A stretch of 64,000 bases of DNA from CF-118 sp035934385 (GTDB lineage Bacteria; Chloroflexota; Dormibacteria; Dormibacterales; Dormibacteraceae). Positions 52,223-60,368 of the stretch are shown piece by piece. The position numbers were made by a program, and so were the translations under genes. How positions within the stretch are numbered: the first letter of the stretch is position 1; every line of letters starts with the position of its first letter. Location of the stretch: assembly GCA_035934385.1 (NCBI GenBank), contig DASYXY010000014.1, positions 1 through 64,000 on the forward strand, written 5' to 3'. The notes under the pieces are model-generated. The model did no database searches. It was not told the DNA's origin and worked only from the letters and a program-made list of their open reading frames with translations.

Positions 52223-52252
52223 TGGTTAAGGCTGCCTTAGGTATTCGTTAAG
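52223..52252 (-). promoter_or_regulatory. Three-repeat Pho-box array upstream of pstB
   Basis: On the minus strand CTTAACGA, CCTAAGGC and CTTAACCA are spaced by 3 bp each (11-bp period). The layout matches the cyanobacterial SphR Pho box (CTTAACCT-like octamers with 3-bp spacers). The phoR stop codon lies inside the middle repeat. Confidence 0.7.
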
Positions 52253-53271
52253 ACCTGGTGGGGTAGGGCGATCGAGAAGATCTGGCCGCCGTCCCAGGCG
52301 GCCTCGGTCCAGATGCGGCCGCCGAGGGCCTGGACCAGGTGCTTGGTGATGGCGAGGCCGAGGCCAAAACCGCCTGCCTCACGCGGCCGCGCGCGATCGA
52401 TCTTGTAGAACCGCTCGAAGACGCGGCTCCAGTGCTCGGGCGAGATCCCCGGGCCGCGGTCCCTGACGCTGATCACAATCTCGCTGTCGGCGACCACGGT
52501 GAGGTCGATCGGCGTGCCCGGCGGGGAGAACTTGGCCGCGTTGTCGAGCAGGTTGCCGAGCGCCTGCGAAAGCTTGGCCCGGTCGGACTCGATAACCAGG
52601 TGGTCCGGCACCTCGAGGTGGATCTCCCGGTCGAGCGCGAGCCTCCTCAGGCCGTCGTCGATCAGCTCGGCCAGGTCGAAACGCGTGATGTCAAGGGAGA
52701 TGACACCGGTTTCGATGTCGCCCAGATGACGCAGGTTGTCGATGATCTTGCTGACCAGGTCGGCTTCCTTGATGACGCGCTCGGCAAAACGCTTGCGATC
52801 TTTCGGCAGCGGATCGCCGAGCAGGCTCTCCGCGGTCAGCCGCAGCGAGGTCAGCGGTGTCTTCAGCTCGTGCACCAGGTTGGCCACGAATTCCTGGCGG
52901 ACCCTCGCCAGGTGGCGCAGGTCTGTGATGTCGGTCAAAAACAACAGGGTCTCCGACTGGCGGCGGGCCGGCACGACCCGCGCCAGCACGGTGCGCCGGT
53001 GATGCACGAGGTGGATCTCGTGCTCCAGCCCTTCGGCGGCCACCGCATCGAGCAGTCTCGATTCCAGCGTCACCTCGACCAGGCTTGCGGGCAACCTCGA
53101 CGTGTCGATCTCGAAAAACGACCGCGCGGACTCGTTGGCCGCGATGACACGAAAGGCGCCGTCGAGCAGCAGCACCGCCACCGGCGCGCGCTCGAGGAGG
53201 TCGGCGAACAGGTCGTTGGTGACGTGCGCGCCACCGCGTCCTTCGATGGCTTCGCGCCGATCCCAGACCAC
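52237..53271 (-). CDS. Phosphate-sensing histidine kinase PhoR-like (PAS-HisKA-HATPase)
   Basis: A PAS domain (~20-115: LLERAPVAVLLLDGAFRVIAAN) leads to the H-box FVANLVHELKTPLTSL, N-box NLLDNAAKFSPPG, G1 DRGPGIS, and G2 GFGLGLAITKHL. 344 residues with no TM helix, so it differs from the membrane-anchored PhoR of Bacillus or E. coli and should sense via PhoU/PstB in the cytoplasm. GTG at 53271 follows TATACT by 6 nt. Confidence 0.9.
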   Translation of the reverse strand: MVWDRREAIEGRGGAHVTNDLFADLLERAPVAVLLLDGAFRVIAANESARSFFEIDTSRLPASLVEVTLESRLLDAVAAEGLEHEIHLVHHRRTVLARVVPARRQSETLLFLTDITDLRHLARVRQEFVANLVHELKTPLTSLRLTAESLLGDPLPKDRKRFAERVIKEADLVSKIIDNLRHLGDIETGVISLDITRFDLAELIDDGLRRLALDREIHLEVPDHLVIESDRAKLSQALGNLLDNAAKFSPPGTPIDLTVVADSEIVISVRDRGPGISPEHWSRVFERFYKIDRARPREAGGFGLGLAITKHLVQALGGRIWTEAAWDGGQIFSIALPHQVLTNT

Positions 53272-53277
53272 GGCCGG

Positions 53278-53283
53278 AGTATA
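53278..53283 (-). promoter_or_regulatory. -10 element of phoR (leaderless)
   Basis: TATACT on the minus strand, 6 nt before the phoR GTG. It shares the 138-bp divergent gap with the pstS control region. Confidence 0.6.
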
Positions 53284-53320
53284 GGTTCGGCTGTGCCGCG
53301 ATCGGAGTTCGATCCCACGA

Positions 53321-53350
53321 CTTAAGACGCGATTAACCCGCCTTTAATCG
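53321..53350 (+). promoter_or_regulatory. Three-repeat Pho-box array upstream of pstS
   Basis: CTTAAGAC, ATTAACCC and TTTAATCG with 3-bp spacers; the TTAA cores start at 53322, 53333 and 53344, an exact 11-bp period. A TAGCGT hexamer 8 bp downstream (53359) is a plausible -10. Confidence 0.7.
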
Positions 53351-53409
53351 GCCGTCGGTAGCGTCAAGGCCACGTTCGGGGATCGGTGTCAACTTTGAGG
53401 AGGGAATCG

Positions 53410-54492
53410 ATGCGTTCATTCATGTCTACGGGGCGGCTGTTGCTGTCTGCCCTGGCGACGACATTGGTGGTCGTGGCGTGCGGTTCGACGAGCGCTCCGG
53501 CGACGTCGGTGGATATCGGCAGCGGCGCTCTCACCGGAGCGGGTTCGACATTCGACAAGCCGCTTTTCGACAAGGCGTTCTTCGACTACAACGCGAAATA
53601 CTCGCAGGTGTCCGTGAACTATCAGGGCGTCGGGTCCGGTGCGGGCATCCAGCAGTTCATCAAGAACACAGTCGACTTCGGAGCGACCGACGTGCCGATG
53701 GGGTCCACGGACATCACGTCGGCCGGTGGTCCTGACACACTGACGCAGGTTCCAGTGACGTTGGGTGTGGTGGCGATCGCCTACAACGTGAACGGGGTCG
53801 GCAGCCTCAACCTGGACAGCAATACCCTGTCCAAGATCTTTCTCGGCCAGATCAAGAAATGGAACGACCCGGCGATTGCGGCGCTCAACTCGGGAGCGAG
53901 CTTGCCTGGCACCGCGATCACAGTCGTCCATCGCTCGGATGGCAGCGGAACGACTTACATCCTCACCGACTACCTGAGCAAGGTGTCGAGCGACTGGAAG
54001 TCCCAGGTCGGCACTGCCAAGTCGGTCAAGTGGCCGGCCGGCATCGGCGCCACGGGCAACACCGCGGTCGCCCAGGGGATCACTTCGACTGACGGCGCGA
54101 TCGGCTACGTGGAGCTGGCGTACGCGGTGCAGACCGGCATGCACACGGCGGCCATCCAGAACGCCAATGGCAAGTTCATCCAGCCGACCGTTGCGGGTGC
54201 CACTGCGGCCGCGGCGCAGAACACCAGCGTCAGCGCTACCAACTTCTCGATCGTGAATGAGCCGGGAGACACGACTTATCCGATCGCGGGCTTCAGCTGG
54301 GTCATCCTGCGGACGAGCTACACGGACGCAGGCAAGGGCAGAGCCGTGGCCTACCTGTTCAAGTGGCTGGTCACCGTGGGTCAAGCGGAGGGCTCGTCAC
54401 TGCAGTACGCCCCGCTGCCCAAACCAGTGCAGGACCTGGCGCTCGCCAACTTGAAGCTGATCAAGGCTGGAGGGTCGGCGGTACTCAGCTAG
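53410..54492 (+). CDS. pstS: Phosphate-binding lipoprotein PstS
   Basis: Periplasmic/extracytoplasmic phosphate-binding protein for PstCAB. Signal peptide with lipobox VVVACGS. Phosphate-binding segments: GAGSTFDKPLFDKA, VDFGATDVPM, and VVHRSDGSGTTYILTDYL. ATG at 53410 is preferred because GAGGAGG sits 7 nt upstream; GTG 53386 in the same frame lacks an SD. 360 residues. Divergent from phoR and preceded by a Pho-box array; followed by a strong terminator. Confidence 0.96.
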   Translation: MRSFMSTGRLLLSALATTLVVVACGSTSAPATSVDIGSGALTGAGSTFDKPLFDKAFFDYNAKYSQVSVNYQGVGSGAGIQQFIKNTVDFGATDVPMGSTDITSAGGPDTLTQVPVTLGVVAIAYNVNGVGSLNLDSNTLSKIFLGQIKKWNDPAIAALNSGASLPGTAITVVHRSDGSGTTYILTDYLSKVSSDWKSQVGTAKSVKWPAGIGATGNTAVAQGITSTDGAIGYVELAYAVQTGMHTAAIQNANGKFIQPTVAGATAAAAQNTSVSATNFSIVNEPGDTTYPIAGFSWVILRTSYTDAGKGRAVAYLFKWLVTVGQAEGSSLQYAPLPKPVQDLALANLKLIKAGGSAVLS

Positions 54493-54513
54493 CCAGAGAA
54501 ACTTCCCCCAACT

Positions 54514-54553
54514 GGACGGCGCGGGTGCTGGATCCGCGCCGTCCTCTTTTTTT
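54514..54553 (+). terminator. Rho-independent terminator after pstS
   Basis: An 11-bp perfect GC-rich stem (GGACGGCGCGG with CCGCGCCGTCC, 9-nt loop) followed by TCTTTTTTT, ending exactly at the stop codon of the convergent rsmG. It is the only classical intrinsic terminator I could see in the window. Confidence 0.9.
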
Positions 54554-55182
54554 CAGAGCGGGCGCCGCGACGGCAGCCCGGGGCGGCGTGGATAGGCGTC
54601 CGGGGTCGAGCCGATCTTGTCGACGACGACCACCACGCCCGCTGATCGGGCCCGAGACGGAGCAGGATCGACGCGCGCCGGAGCGCCGCCCAGCAGCTCG
54701 ATCGCCCGAGCGGCCGGGCTGAGATTCTCATCCCGCGTCTTCTGGGCCAGCAGCCTTCCGCCGATGCGCACGAACGGCAGGCACAGCTCCGCCACGACCG
54801 CCATCGGCGCCAGCGCTCGCGCCACCGCAACATCGAACGCCTCGCGCATGGTCGCGTCTCGGGCGGCGTCCTCGGCGCGGCGCCCGACCACCAGGACATC
54901 CGACAGCCCCAGCCGCCCGCAAGCCTGCGTGAGGAATGCCGCCTTCCTGCCGTCCGCCTCGACCAGCGTGACCTGGAGCGCAGGCACCATCAACTTCAGC
55001 GGCAAACCCGGCAGCCCGCCGCCTGACCCGACATCGACCAACGTCGAGGCGCCCGACAGATACGGAACAAGAACCAGGCAGTCCTCGATCAGCTCGTAGG
55101 CCGGCGCCGACACCAGCCCTGGCCACCCTTCGATCAGTCGCGCGAGCTCGGCGAGCTTAGAATCGTTCACTGAGATGCCCAT
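54553..55182 (-). CDS. rsmG: 16S rRNA (guanine-527-N7)-methyltransferase RsmG
   Basis: SAM-dependent methyltransferase; SAM motif LVDVGSGGGLPGLPLKL and motif post-I VTLVEADGRKAAFL, then VAVARALAPMAVVAELC. 209 residues. In many genomes rsmG sits next to parA; here it is 35 kb away. ATG 55182 overlaps the divergent fmdB start by 8 bp; GTG 55170 would avoid overlap. The terminal ~25 residues are Pro/Arg-rich and unconserved. Confidence 0.92.
   Translation of the reverse strand: MGISVNDSKLAELARLIEGWPGLVSAPAYELIEDCLVLVPYLSGASTLVDVGSGGGLPGLPLKLMVPALQVTLVEADGRKAAFLTQACGRLGLSDVLVVGRRAEDAARDATMREAFDVAVARALAPMAVVAELCLPFVRIGGRLLAQKTRDENLSPAARAIELLGGAPARVDPAPSRARSAGVVVVVDKIGSTPDAYPRRPGLPSRRPL
55158..55163 (+). 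promoter_or_regulatory. -10 element of fmdB-lysA
   Basis: TAGAAT, 11 nt before the fmdB ATG, inside the rsmG coding sequence. Because rsmG and fmdB start codons overlap, each promoter must lie in the other gene. Confidence 0.45.
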
Positions 55183-55426
55183 CTACGAGTATCGGTGCGA
55201 CAGCTGCTCCGGGAAGTTCGAAGTCCTGACCAGGTTCGCCGAGCGGGACAAGGCGCAGGTCTGCCCGTCGTGCGAGTCCACCAGGACCCGGGTCCTCGTC
55301 TCGAGCTTCGCCTTCGCGGGTGGCGCCGGCTCATCGCTCGAGTCGATGGACTTCGGTAGCACCGAAAGCACCGGCGGCGGCTGCTGCGGAGGTTCGTGCG
55401 GCTCCTGCGGCTCGGGCCCGAACTAG
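55175..55426 (+). CDS. FmdB-type zinc-ribbon protein
   Basis: Begins MPIYEYRCDSCSGKFEVL, the standard FmdB N-terminus; CDSC and CPSC form the zinc ribbon. The C-terminus is Gly/Ser/Cys-rich (CCGGSCGSCGSG), often seen in family members. 83 residues. Called a putative regulatory protein in other genomes, but its function is not established. Upstream of lysA by 11 bp. Confidence 0.88.
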   Translation: MPIYEYRCDSCSGKFEVLTRFAERDKAQVCPSCESTRTRVLVSSFAFAGGAGSSLESMDFGSTESTGGGCCGGSCGSCGSGPN

Positions 55427-55437
55427 ACCGCAGCTAG

Positions 55438-56721
55438 TTGCTCTTCCCGGTTACGTACCGGGTCAACGCCGCCGGCCACATGGAGGTGGGCGGGTGCGAC
55501 CTGACCGACCTTGCGCGGGCACACGGCACGCCGCTCTACGTCTACGACGAGGACAGCGTGCGCCAGAAGTGCCGCGAGTACGTGGCCGCGATGGGCTCCG
55601 CGGGCCAGGTGCTCTACTCGGCCAAGGCCTTCGCATCGCCGCAGTTTCTTCGAGTCATCGCTGAGGAGGGACTCGGCCTCGACGTCGTCTCCGCCGGAGA
55701 GCTGCACATCGCCCTCAAGTCAGGATTCCCGACCGACCGGCTGCATTTCCTGGGCAACAACAAGAGCCGTGAGGACATCGACGCCGCCTACCGCGCCGGG
55801 GCGACGATCGTCATCGACGGCTTTCACGAGTTCGGTGTGCTCGAGAGCATCGTGCCCGCGGGGTCGAGGGCGCCCGTCATGCTGCGCATCTCGCCCGGAG
55901 TCAAGCCGGACACCCACGACCACATCGCCACCGGCCAGCTCGACTCGAAGTTCGGATTCTCGATCGAGTCGGGCGCGGCGCGCAAGGCGGTTGAGCAGGC
56001 GCTGGCACAACCCAGCCTCGAGTTGGTCGGCCTGCACTCGCACATCGGCTCGCAGATCTTCGCCCTCGGCGCATACGAGAAGGCGATGGCCATCATGCTC
56101 GACCTGCTGGTGCAGCTGCGCGACGAGCTGCGCTACGAGCCACGCAAGCTTGGCGCCGGCGGAGGCCTGGGCATCGCCTACACGAGCCATGACGATCCCC
56201 CGACGCCGCGTCATTTCGTGGAGACGATTCGAAGCGCTCTCGAAGGCGGATGCGCTGCGCGCGGGTTGAAGGTCCCGCAGCTCGTCGTCGAGCCGGGGCG
56301 GTCGATCGCCGGACCGGCCGGCATCGCGCTATACACCGTGGGCTCGATCAAGGACATCCCCGGCGTTCGGCGCTACGTCGCCGTCGACGGCGGCATGGGC
56401 GACAACATCCGGCCCAAGCTCTACGGCGCGAAGTACGAGGCCTTCCTTGCGTCGGGCCCCGAGCGCCCGGCGGACGCGAAGGTCACGATTGCGGGCAAGT
56501 ACTGCGAGTCGACGGACATCCTCATCACCGACATCGACATGCCGGCGCTGAAGACGGGCGACGTGATCGCCTTACCCGCTGCCGGCGCCTACTGCCTGGC
56601 GATGGCCAGCAACTACAACGGGATGCCGAGGCCGGAGGTCGTGATGGTGCGCAACGGTGAGGCGCGAGTCATTCGCCGCCGGGAATCGCTGGAGGACCTG
56701 CTCGCCGCCGAAGTCTTCTAG
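55438..56721 (+). CDS. lysA: Diaminopimelate decarboxylase
   Basis: PLP enzyme of fold type III making L-lysine from meso-DAP. Schiff-base Lys is in VLYSAKAFASP; GLDVVSAGEL, GLHSHIGSQIF, the phosphate loop GAGGGLGIAY, VEPGRSI and KYCESTDIL (catalytic Cys from the partner subunit) all fit LysA. TTG at 55438 gives FPVTYRVNAAGHMEVGG, matching the family's N-terminus, so the later ATG at 55480 is less likely. 427 residues. Its stop interlocks with the convergent kinase (CTAG). Confidence 0.96.
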   Translation: MLFPVTYRVNAAGHMEVGGCDLTDLARAHGTPLYVYDEDSVRQKCREYVAAMGSAGQVLYSAKAFASPQFLRVIAEEGLGLDVVSAGELHIALKSGFPTDRLHFLGNNKSREDIDAAYRAGATIVIDGFHEFGVLESIVPAGSRAPVMLRISPGVKPDTHDHIATGQLDSKFGFSIESGAARKAVEQALAQPSLELVGLHSHIGSQIFALGAYEKAMAIMLDLLVQLRDELRYEPRKLGAGGGLGIAYTSHDDPPTPRHFVETIRSALEGGCAARGLKVPQLVVEPGRSIAGPAGIALYTVGSIKDIPGVRRYVAVDGGMGDNIRPKLYGAKYEAFLASGPERPADAKVTIAGKYCESTDILITDIDMPALKTGDVIALPAAGAYCLAMASNYNGMPRPEVVMVRNGEARVIRRRESLEDLLAAEVF

Positions 56722-58508
56722 ACGATGATCGAGAAATAGGCCGTGGCGCAGCGGTTGTACTCGTCACACGCGGTCACGTGGTCGGTTCTTGGTCCGACGG
56801 CGATATTGGTTTTGACCGACTGCGAGAAGCTCCCCGTGCAGCCGACGTAGGTTGGATAGGTATGCACAAAAACGCTTCCCTGGTAGTAGCTGACGCTCGC
56901 GTTCCTGAAAGGCGAGTCCTGGGTCGGCCAGAAGTTGGTACCGCTCACTGTCACGTACGTGCCGCCGGCAACGGGGGCGGTGGGTCCGCTCAGCTTGGCG
57001 TTTGCAGTTGGGCTCGGGCAAGGCGGTGGCGGCGGGGGGCTGGGGGTCGGGTTCGAACCCGAGTGGGTCGGTGTAGCGCCGGGTGTGGGGCTGGTCCTCG
57101 GCGATGGTCCGGCGGTTGGGCTCACACCTGGTGTCGGGCCCGATGATGGACTCACGCCAGGCGTGACCAACGCCACTGGCGCCAGCACGCGCAGCGCGGT
57201 CGAGGCGTGGCAGGTCCCACCCCAGCAGATGCGCAACACATAGCTGCCCTCGACGATGTCGGCCGGCACGAACATCTCCACGCTGACATCGCCGCTGCCA
57301 TTGGCGCGAAACCCGACCGACCGCGACGTTCCGACAAGCTGGACGTCACCCGTCTGATTGGGCGGCACGTGCCGGGCTGTGACCACGACGTGTTCGCCTG
57401 GGCGGACGGTCTGGGGCGAAACGGCAAGTGTCGTCGGCCGGGTTGCGGCATAGACCGCGACCCCGCCGACGACCAACACCAACACCAGGGCCGCTGCGAG
57501 CAAACCAAACAGAATTCCTCGCCTGCTCCGCTTCCGGGGCGGCGGCATGGCGACCATGGTCGTTGCCGCGACCGGCGGTGGAGCTGGGGGCGGCGTGGCA
57601 GCTGCCGTCGCCGGCACGGCTGCTGCGGCTCCAACTGCCGCGGGCGGGGCAATCTTGACGGTCGAGTCGATCGCCGGCACGGCCGGAGTCAGACCGGAGG
57701 CCTTCTCGAGCGCGGACACGAATGATGCGCAGCTGTCCCAGCGAGCCGAGGGGTCTTTCTCCATCCCTCGCAGCACGACCGCATCGACTTCAGGAGCGAG
57801 CTGCGGGTTCAGCGTGCTCGGCTTCGGCGGTTCGCGATGAACGTGGGCGTACAGGACCTCGAGCACCCCGTCGGCGTCGAAGGGTAGAGAGCCCGTGAGC
57901 ATCTCGAACGCCATCACCGCCAACGCATAGCGATCGGCGGCTGGGCCCACCTGGCTTCCGGTGACCTGCTCGGGCGACATGTATGCCGGCGTTCCGGTCG
58001 TCACGCCGGTCATCGACTTGATCGATGAGGACCGGAGGAGCTTGGCGAGCCCGAAGTCGGCCAGGATCGGCGTGTCAAGGTCGCCAAGCAGCACGTTGGC
58101 GGGCTTGACGTCGCGGTGAACGATGCCGAGCGAGTGGGCGTAATCGAGCGCGTTGCCGATTCCCCGCAGGAAGCTCAGCGCCGAGTCGCGACTGAGGGGT
58201 CCCTGCTTCGTCCGCCCGGCCAGGCTACCGCCCGGGACGTACTCCACCACCATGTACGGGGTCCCCTCGAACTCCCCGAAGTCGAAAACGTTGAGCACGT
58301 TGGGGTGTCGCATTCGCCCGATCGACTGAGCCTCACGCCGGAAGCGGGCCACCATGTCCGGCTCAGGCGCCAGGCCCTGCAGCACTTTGACCGCTGCCGT
58401 CCGCTCGAGCTGGGCGTGGTAGGCGCGATAGACGACGCCCATGGCGCCCTGGCCGATGAACTCCTCGACTACGTAGGAACCCAACCTGGTCCCGGGACCG
58501 ATTGACAC
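56718..58508 (-). CDS. Membrane Ser/Thr protein kinase (PknB-like) with an extracytoplasmic sensor
   Basis: Kinase domain (~1-270): glycine loop IGQGAMGVVYRAY, Lys41, catalytic loop VHRDVKPANVLL, ADFGLA and activation segment TPAYMSPEQ. One TM helix (~330-355: GLLAAALVLVLVVGG). Outside: an Ig-like domain ending in RICWGGTCHAS, a long Pro/Ser/Thr linker, and a second Ig/IPT-like domain ending with TACDEYNRC. No PASTA repeats. 596 residues, GTG start 8 nt after CATAAT. Paralogue of the kinase downstream of it. Confidence 0.9.
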   Translation of the reverse strand: MSIGPGTRLGSYVVEEFIGQGAMGVVYRAYHAQLERTAAVKVLQGLAPEPDMVARFRREAQSIGRMRHPNVLNVFDFGEFEGTPYMVVEYVPGGSLAGRTKQGPLSRDSALSFLRGIGNALDYAHSLGIVHRDVKPANVLLGDLDTPILADFGLAKLLRSSSIKSMTGVTTGTPAYMSPEQVTGSQVGPAADRYALAVMAFEMLTGSLPFDADGVLEVLYAHVHREPPKPSTLNPQLAPEVDAVVLRGMEKDPSARWDSCASFVSALEKASGLTPAVPAIDSTVKIAPPAAVGAAAAVPATAAATPPPAPPPVAATTMVAMPPPRKRSRRGILFGLLAAALVLVLVVGGVAVYAATRPTTLAVSPQTVRPGEHVVVTARHVPPNQTGDVQLVGTSRSVGFRANGSGDVSVEMFVPADIVEGSYVLRICWGGTCHASTALRVLAPVALVTPGVSPSSGPTPGVSPTAGPSPRTSPTPGATPTHSGSNPTPSPPPPPPCPSPTANAKLSGPTAPVAGGTYVTVSGTNFWPTQDSPFRNASVSYYQGSVFVHTYPTYVGCTGSFSQSVKTNIAVGPRTDHVTACDEYNRCATAYFSIIV

Positions 58509-58516
58509 GGGGCCTG

Positions 58517-58522
58517 ATTATG
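58517..58522 (-). promoter_or_regulatory. -10 element of the first kinase gene
   Basis: CATAAT on the minus strand, 8 nt before the GTG at 58508, identical in position and sequence to the one before its paralogue at 60293. Confidence 0.5.
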
Positions 58523-58568
58523 CCGAGGCCATGCCGCGGTCGCTCCGATTTCCAATCAATCGGGAGCC

Positions 58569-60293
58569 CTACGCGATCGACACGGGCGCTGATCCGCAGT
58601 GGTTGGCAGCGTCGCAGGCCGTGATGGCGGCTGCGCCGGTTGGGGTCCCTGCCGGCAATGTGAACTTCTTGATGAAGTTGCCCGCCGGGCCGGAAACCGC
58701 GGTTGAAACCTGGGTGGGTTTGCCGCTCTCGACGACGTAGATGACGACCGTGTGATTGGGCGTGAAATCCGAGCCGTCCACCGTGACCTGCGTTCGCGCC
58801 GGGACGATGCCCGTGGCCGGCGAGACGCTGATCATCGGCGCAGGCGTCGCGGCCGCGGTCGGGGGGCCGATCGGGGATGGACTGGGGCTGGGCGTCTCGA
58901 CCGGGGTCGTCCCGTTGACCCGGAAGAATGTCGACAGTGGACACGAACCATTCCAGCACACGCGCAAGAGGTGGTCGCCCACATCGATGTCGTACGGGAT
59001 GTCCACCTGGCGCGTCACACGCCCAATGAGGTTGGCGCTGAACGGAAACACGAGGAGGTTGCTGAGAAGCTGGATTTCGCCAGCCTGGTTCGACGGCAGG
59101 TGATCGGCCGTCACGGTGAGACTGTCGCCAGGGTTGACGACCGTCGTGGAGAGGGACAGGGATAGCGGCTGGTTCACGAAGAACGCAGCAGCCCCGATCA
59201 CCGCGAGCAGGATGAGCGCGATCGCGGCCATGGCGATCCAACGCCCCCAGTGGCGAGGTCGCGTGGCAGCGTCCCGTTGCAGCACGACCTTGCCTCGCCT
59301 CGTGATCACCGGATGAGGCAGCGCCGGATCGGGGCCACGAATCGGCCCGACAGGCTCCTCAACCGCCATGACCGTGGTCGCATCCACCGGCGCCTTGCGC
59401 TCCTTGAGGAGTGGCTTCTGCACGGCCGCGGCCGGCGGCGCAAACGCAATCGTTTTGTCCACCTCGACCGGAGCCGGCTTCAGTGCCTTTTCCAGGGCGG
59501 CGACAAAGTCTCGGCATCGTTCCCACCGTGCGGCGGGCTCCTTGGACATGCCACGCAGGATCACGGCGTCCACTCGTGTCGGCAGGTCGTGATTGAGCAT
59601 GCTGGGCGGGGCTGGCTCTTTGTGCACCTGCGCATACAGCACTTCGAGCACACCGCCCTCGTCGAACGGAAGCGTCCCTGTGAGCATCTCGTACGCCATC
59701 ACCGCCAGCGAGTAACGGTCTGCGGCGGGACCGACCTGGCTGCCAGTCACCTGCTCGGGAGCCATGTAGGCGGGCGTCCCCGTCGTGACCCCTGTGAGAG
59801 ACTTGATTGACGACGACTCCATGAGCTTCGCGAGTCCGAAATCCGCGAGGATCGGATTGTCGTCGGGGCCCAGCAGCACGTTGGCCGGCTTTACGTCGCG
59901 ATGCACGATGCCGTGCTTGTGCGCGTAGTCGAGCGCTTCCCCGATGCCGTGGAGGTAGGCGAGCGCGACAGCGCGGTCCAGCGGGCCGTCCTTCACTCGG
60001 GTCGCGAGGCTGCCGCCCTCGACGTACTCGACGACCATGAACGGCGTCCCTTCGACCTCTCCGAAGTCGAAGACGTTGAGCACGTTCGGGTGCCGCATCC
60101 GGGCGATGGCCTGAGCCTCTCGCCGAAATCGGGCCGCGGTGTCCGGATCGGCTGCGATCGCCTGCAGGACCTTGACCGCCGCGGTCCGTTCCAGCTGGGC
60201 GTGATAGGCGCGATAGACGACGCCCATGGCGCCCTGGCCTATGGCGTCATTGACGACGTAGGACCCGACTCTGGTTCCCGGGCCGATCGGCAC
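58569..60293 (-). CDS. Membrane Ser/Thr protein kinase (PknB-like), paralogue of the neighbouring kinase
   Basis: Same architecture as the 56718 gene: IGQGAMGVVYRAY, VHRDVKPANVLL, ADFGLA, TPAYMAPEQ; TM helix about 345-365 (WIAMAAIALILLAVIGAAAFF); an Ig-like domain ending RVCWNGSC and a second one ending TACDAANHC. The kinase part is close to identical in many stretches, the outer part has diverged, pointing to tandem duplication with altered sensing. 574 residues, GTG start. Confidence 0.9.
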   Translation of the reverse strand: MPIGPGTRVGSYVVNDAIGQGAMGVVYRAYHAQLERTAAVKVLQAIAADPDTAARFRREAQAIARMRHPNVLNVFDFGEVEGTPFMVVEYVEGGSLATRVKDGPLDRAVALAYLHGIGEALDYAHKHGIVHRDVKPANVLLGPDDNPILADFGLAKLMESSSIKSLTGVTTGTPAYMAPEQVTGSQVGPAADRYSLAVMAYEMLTGTLPFDEGGVLEVLYAQVHKEPAPPSMLNHDLPTRVDAVILRGMSKEPAARWERCRDFVAALEKALKPAPVEVDKTIAFAPPAAAVQKPLLKERKAPVDATTVMAVEEPVGPIRGPDPALPHPVITRRGKVVLQRDAATRPRHWGRWIAMAAIALILLAVIGAAAFFVNQPLSLSLSTTVVNPGDSLTVTADHLPSNQAGEIQLLSNLLVFPFSANLIGRVTRQVDIPYDIDVGDHLLRVCWNGSCPLSTFFRVNGTTPVETPSPSPSPIGPPTAAATPAPMISVSPATGIVPARTQVTVDGSDFTPNHTVVIYVVESGKPTQVSTAVSGPAGNFIKKFTLPAGTPTGAAAITACDAANHCGSAPVSIA

Positions 60294-60301
60294 GGCCCCA
60301 G

Positions 60302-60307
60302 ATTATG
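60302..60307 (-). promoter_or_regulatory. -10 element of the second kinase gene
   Basis: CATAAT on the minus strand, 8 nt before the GTG at 60293. Confidence 0.5.
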
Positions 60308-60310
60308 AGA

Positions 60311-60368
60311 GCGGGTGATCGGGAACCGTCAGTGTTGACGAAGCCTTAACAGGCCGTCGATCACCCGC
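60311..60368. repeat. 10-bp inverted repeat between xdhC and the kinase gene
   Basis: GCGGGTGATC (60311-60320) and GATCACCCGC (60359-60368) are perfect complements about 38 bp apart; the right arm covers the xdhC stop. It could be a weak terminator or a regulator site near the kinase promoter. Confidence 0.35.
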
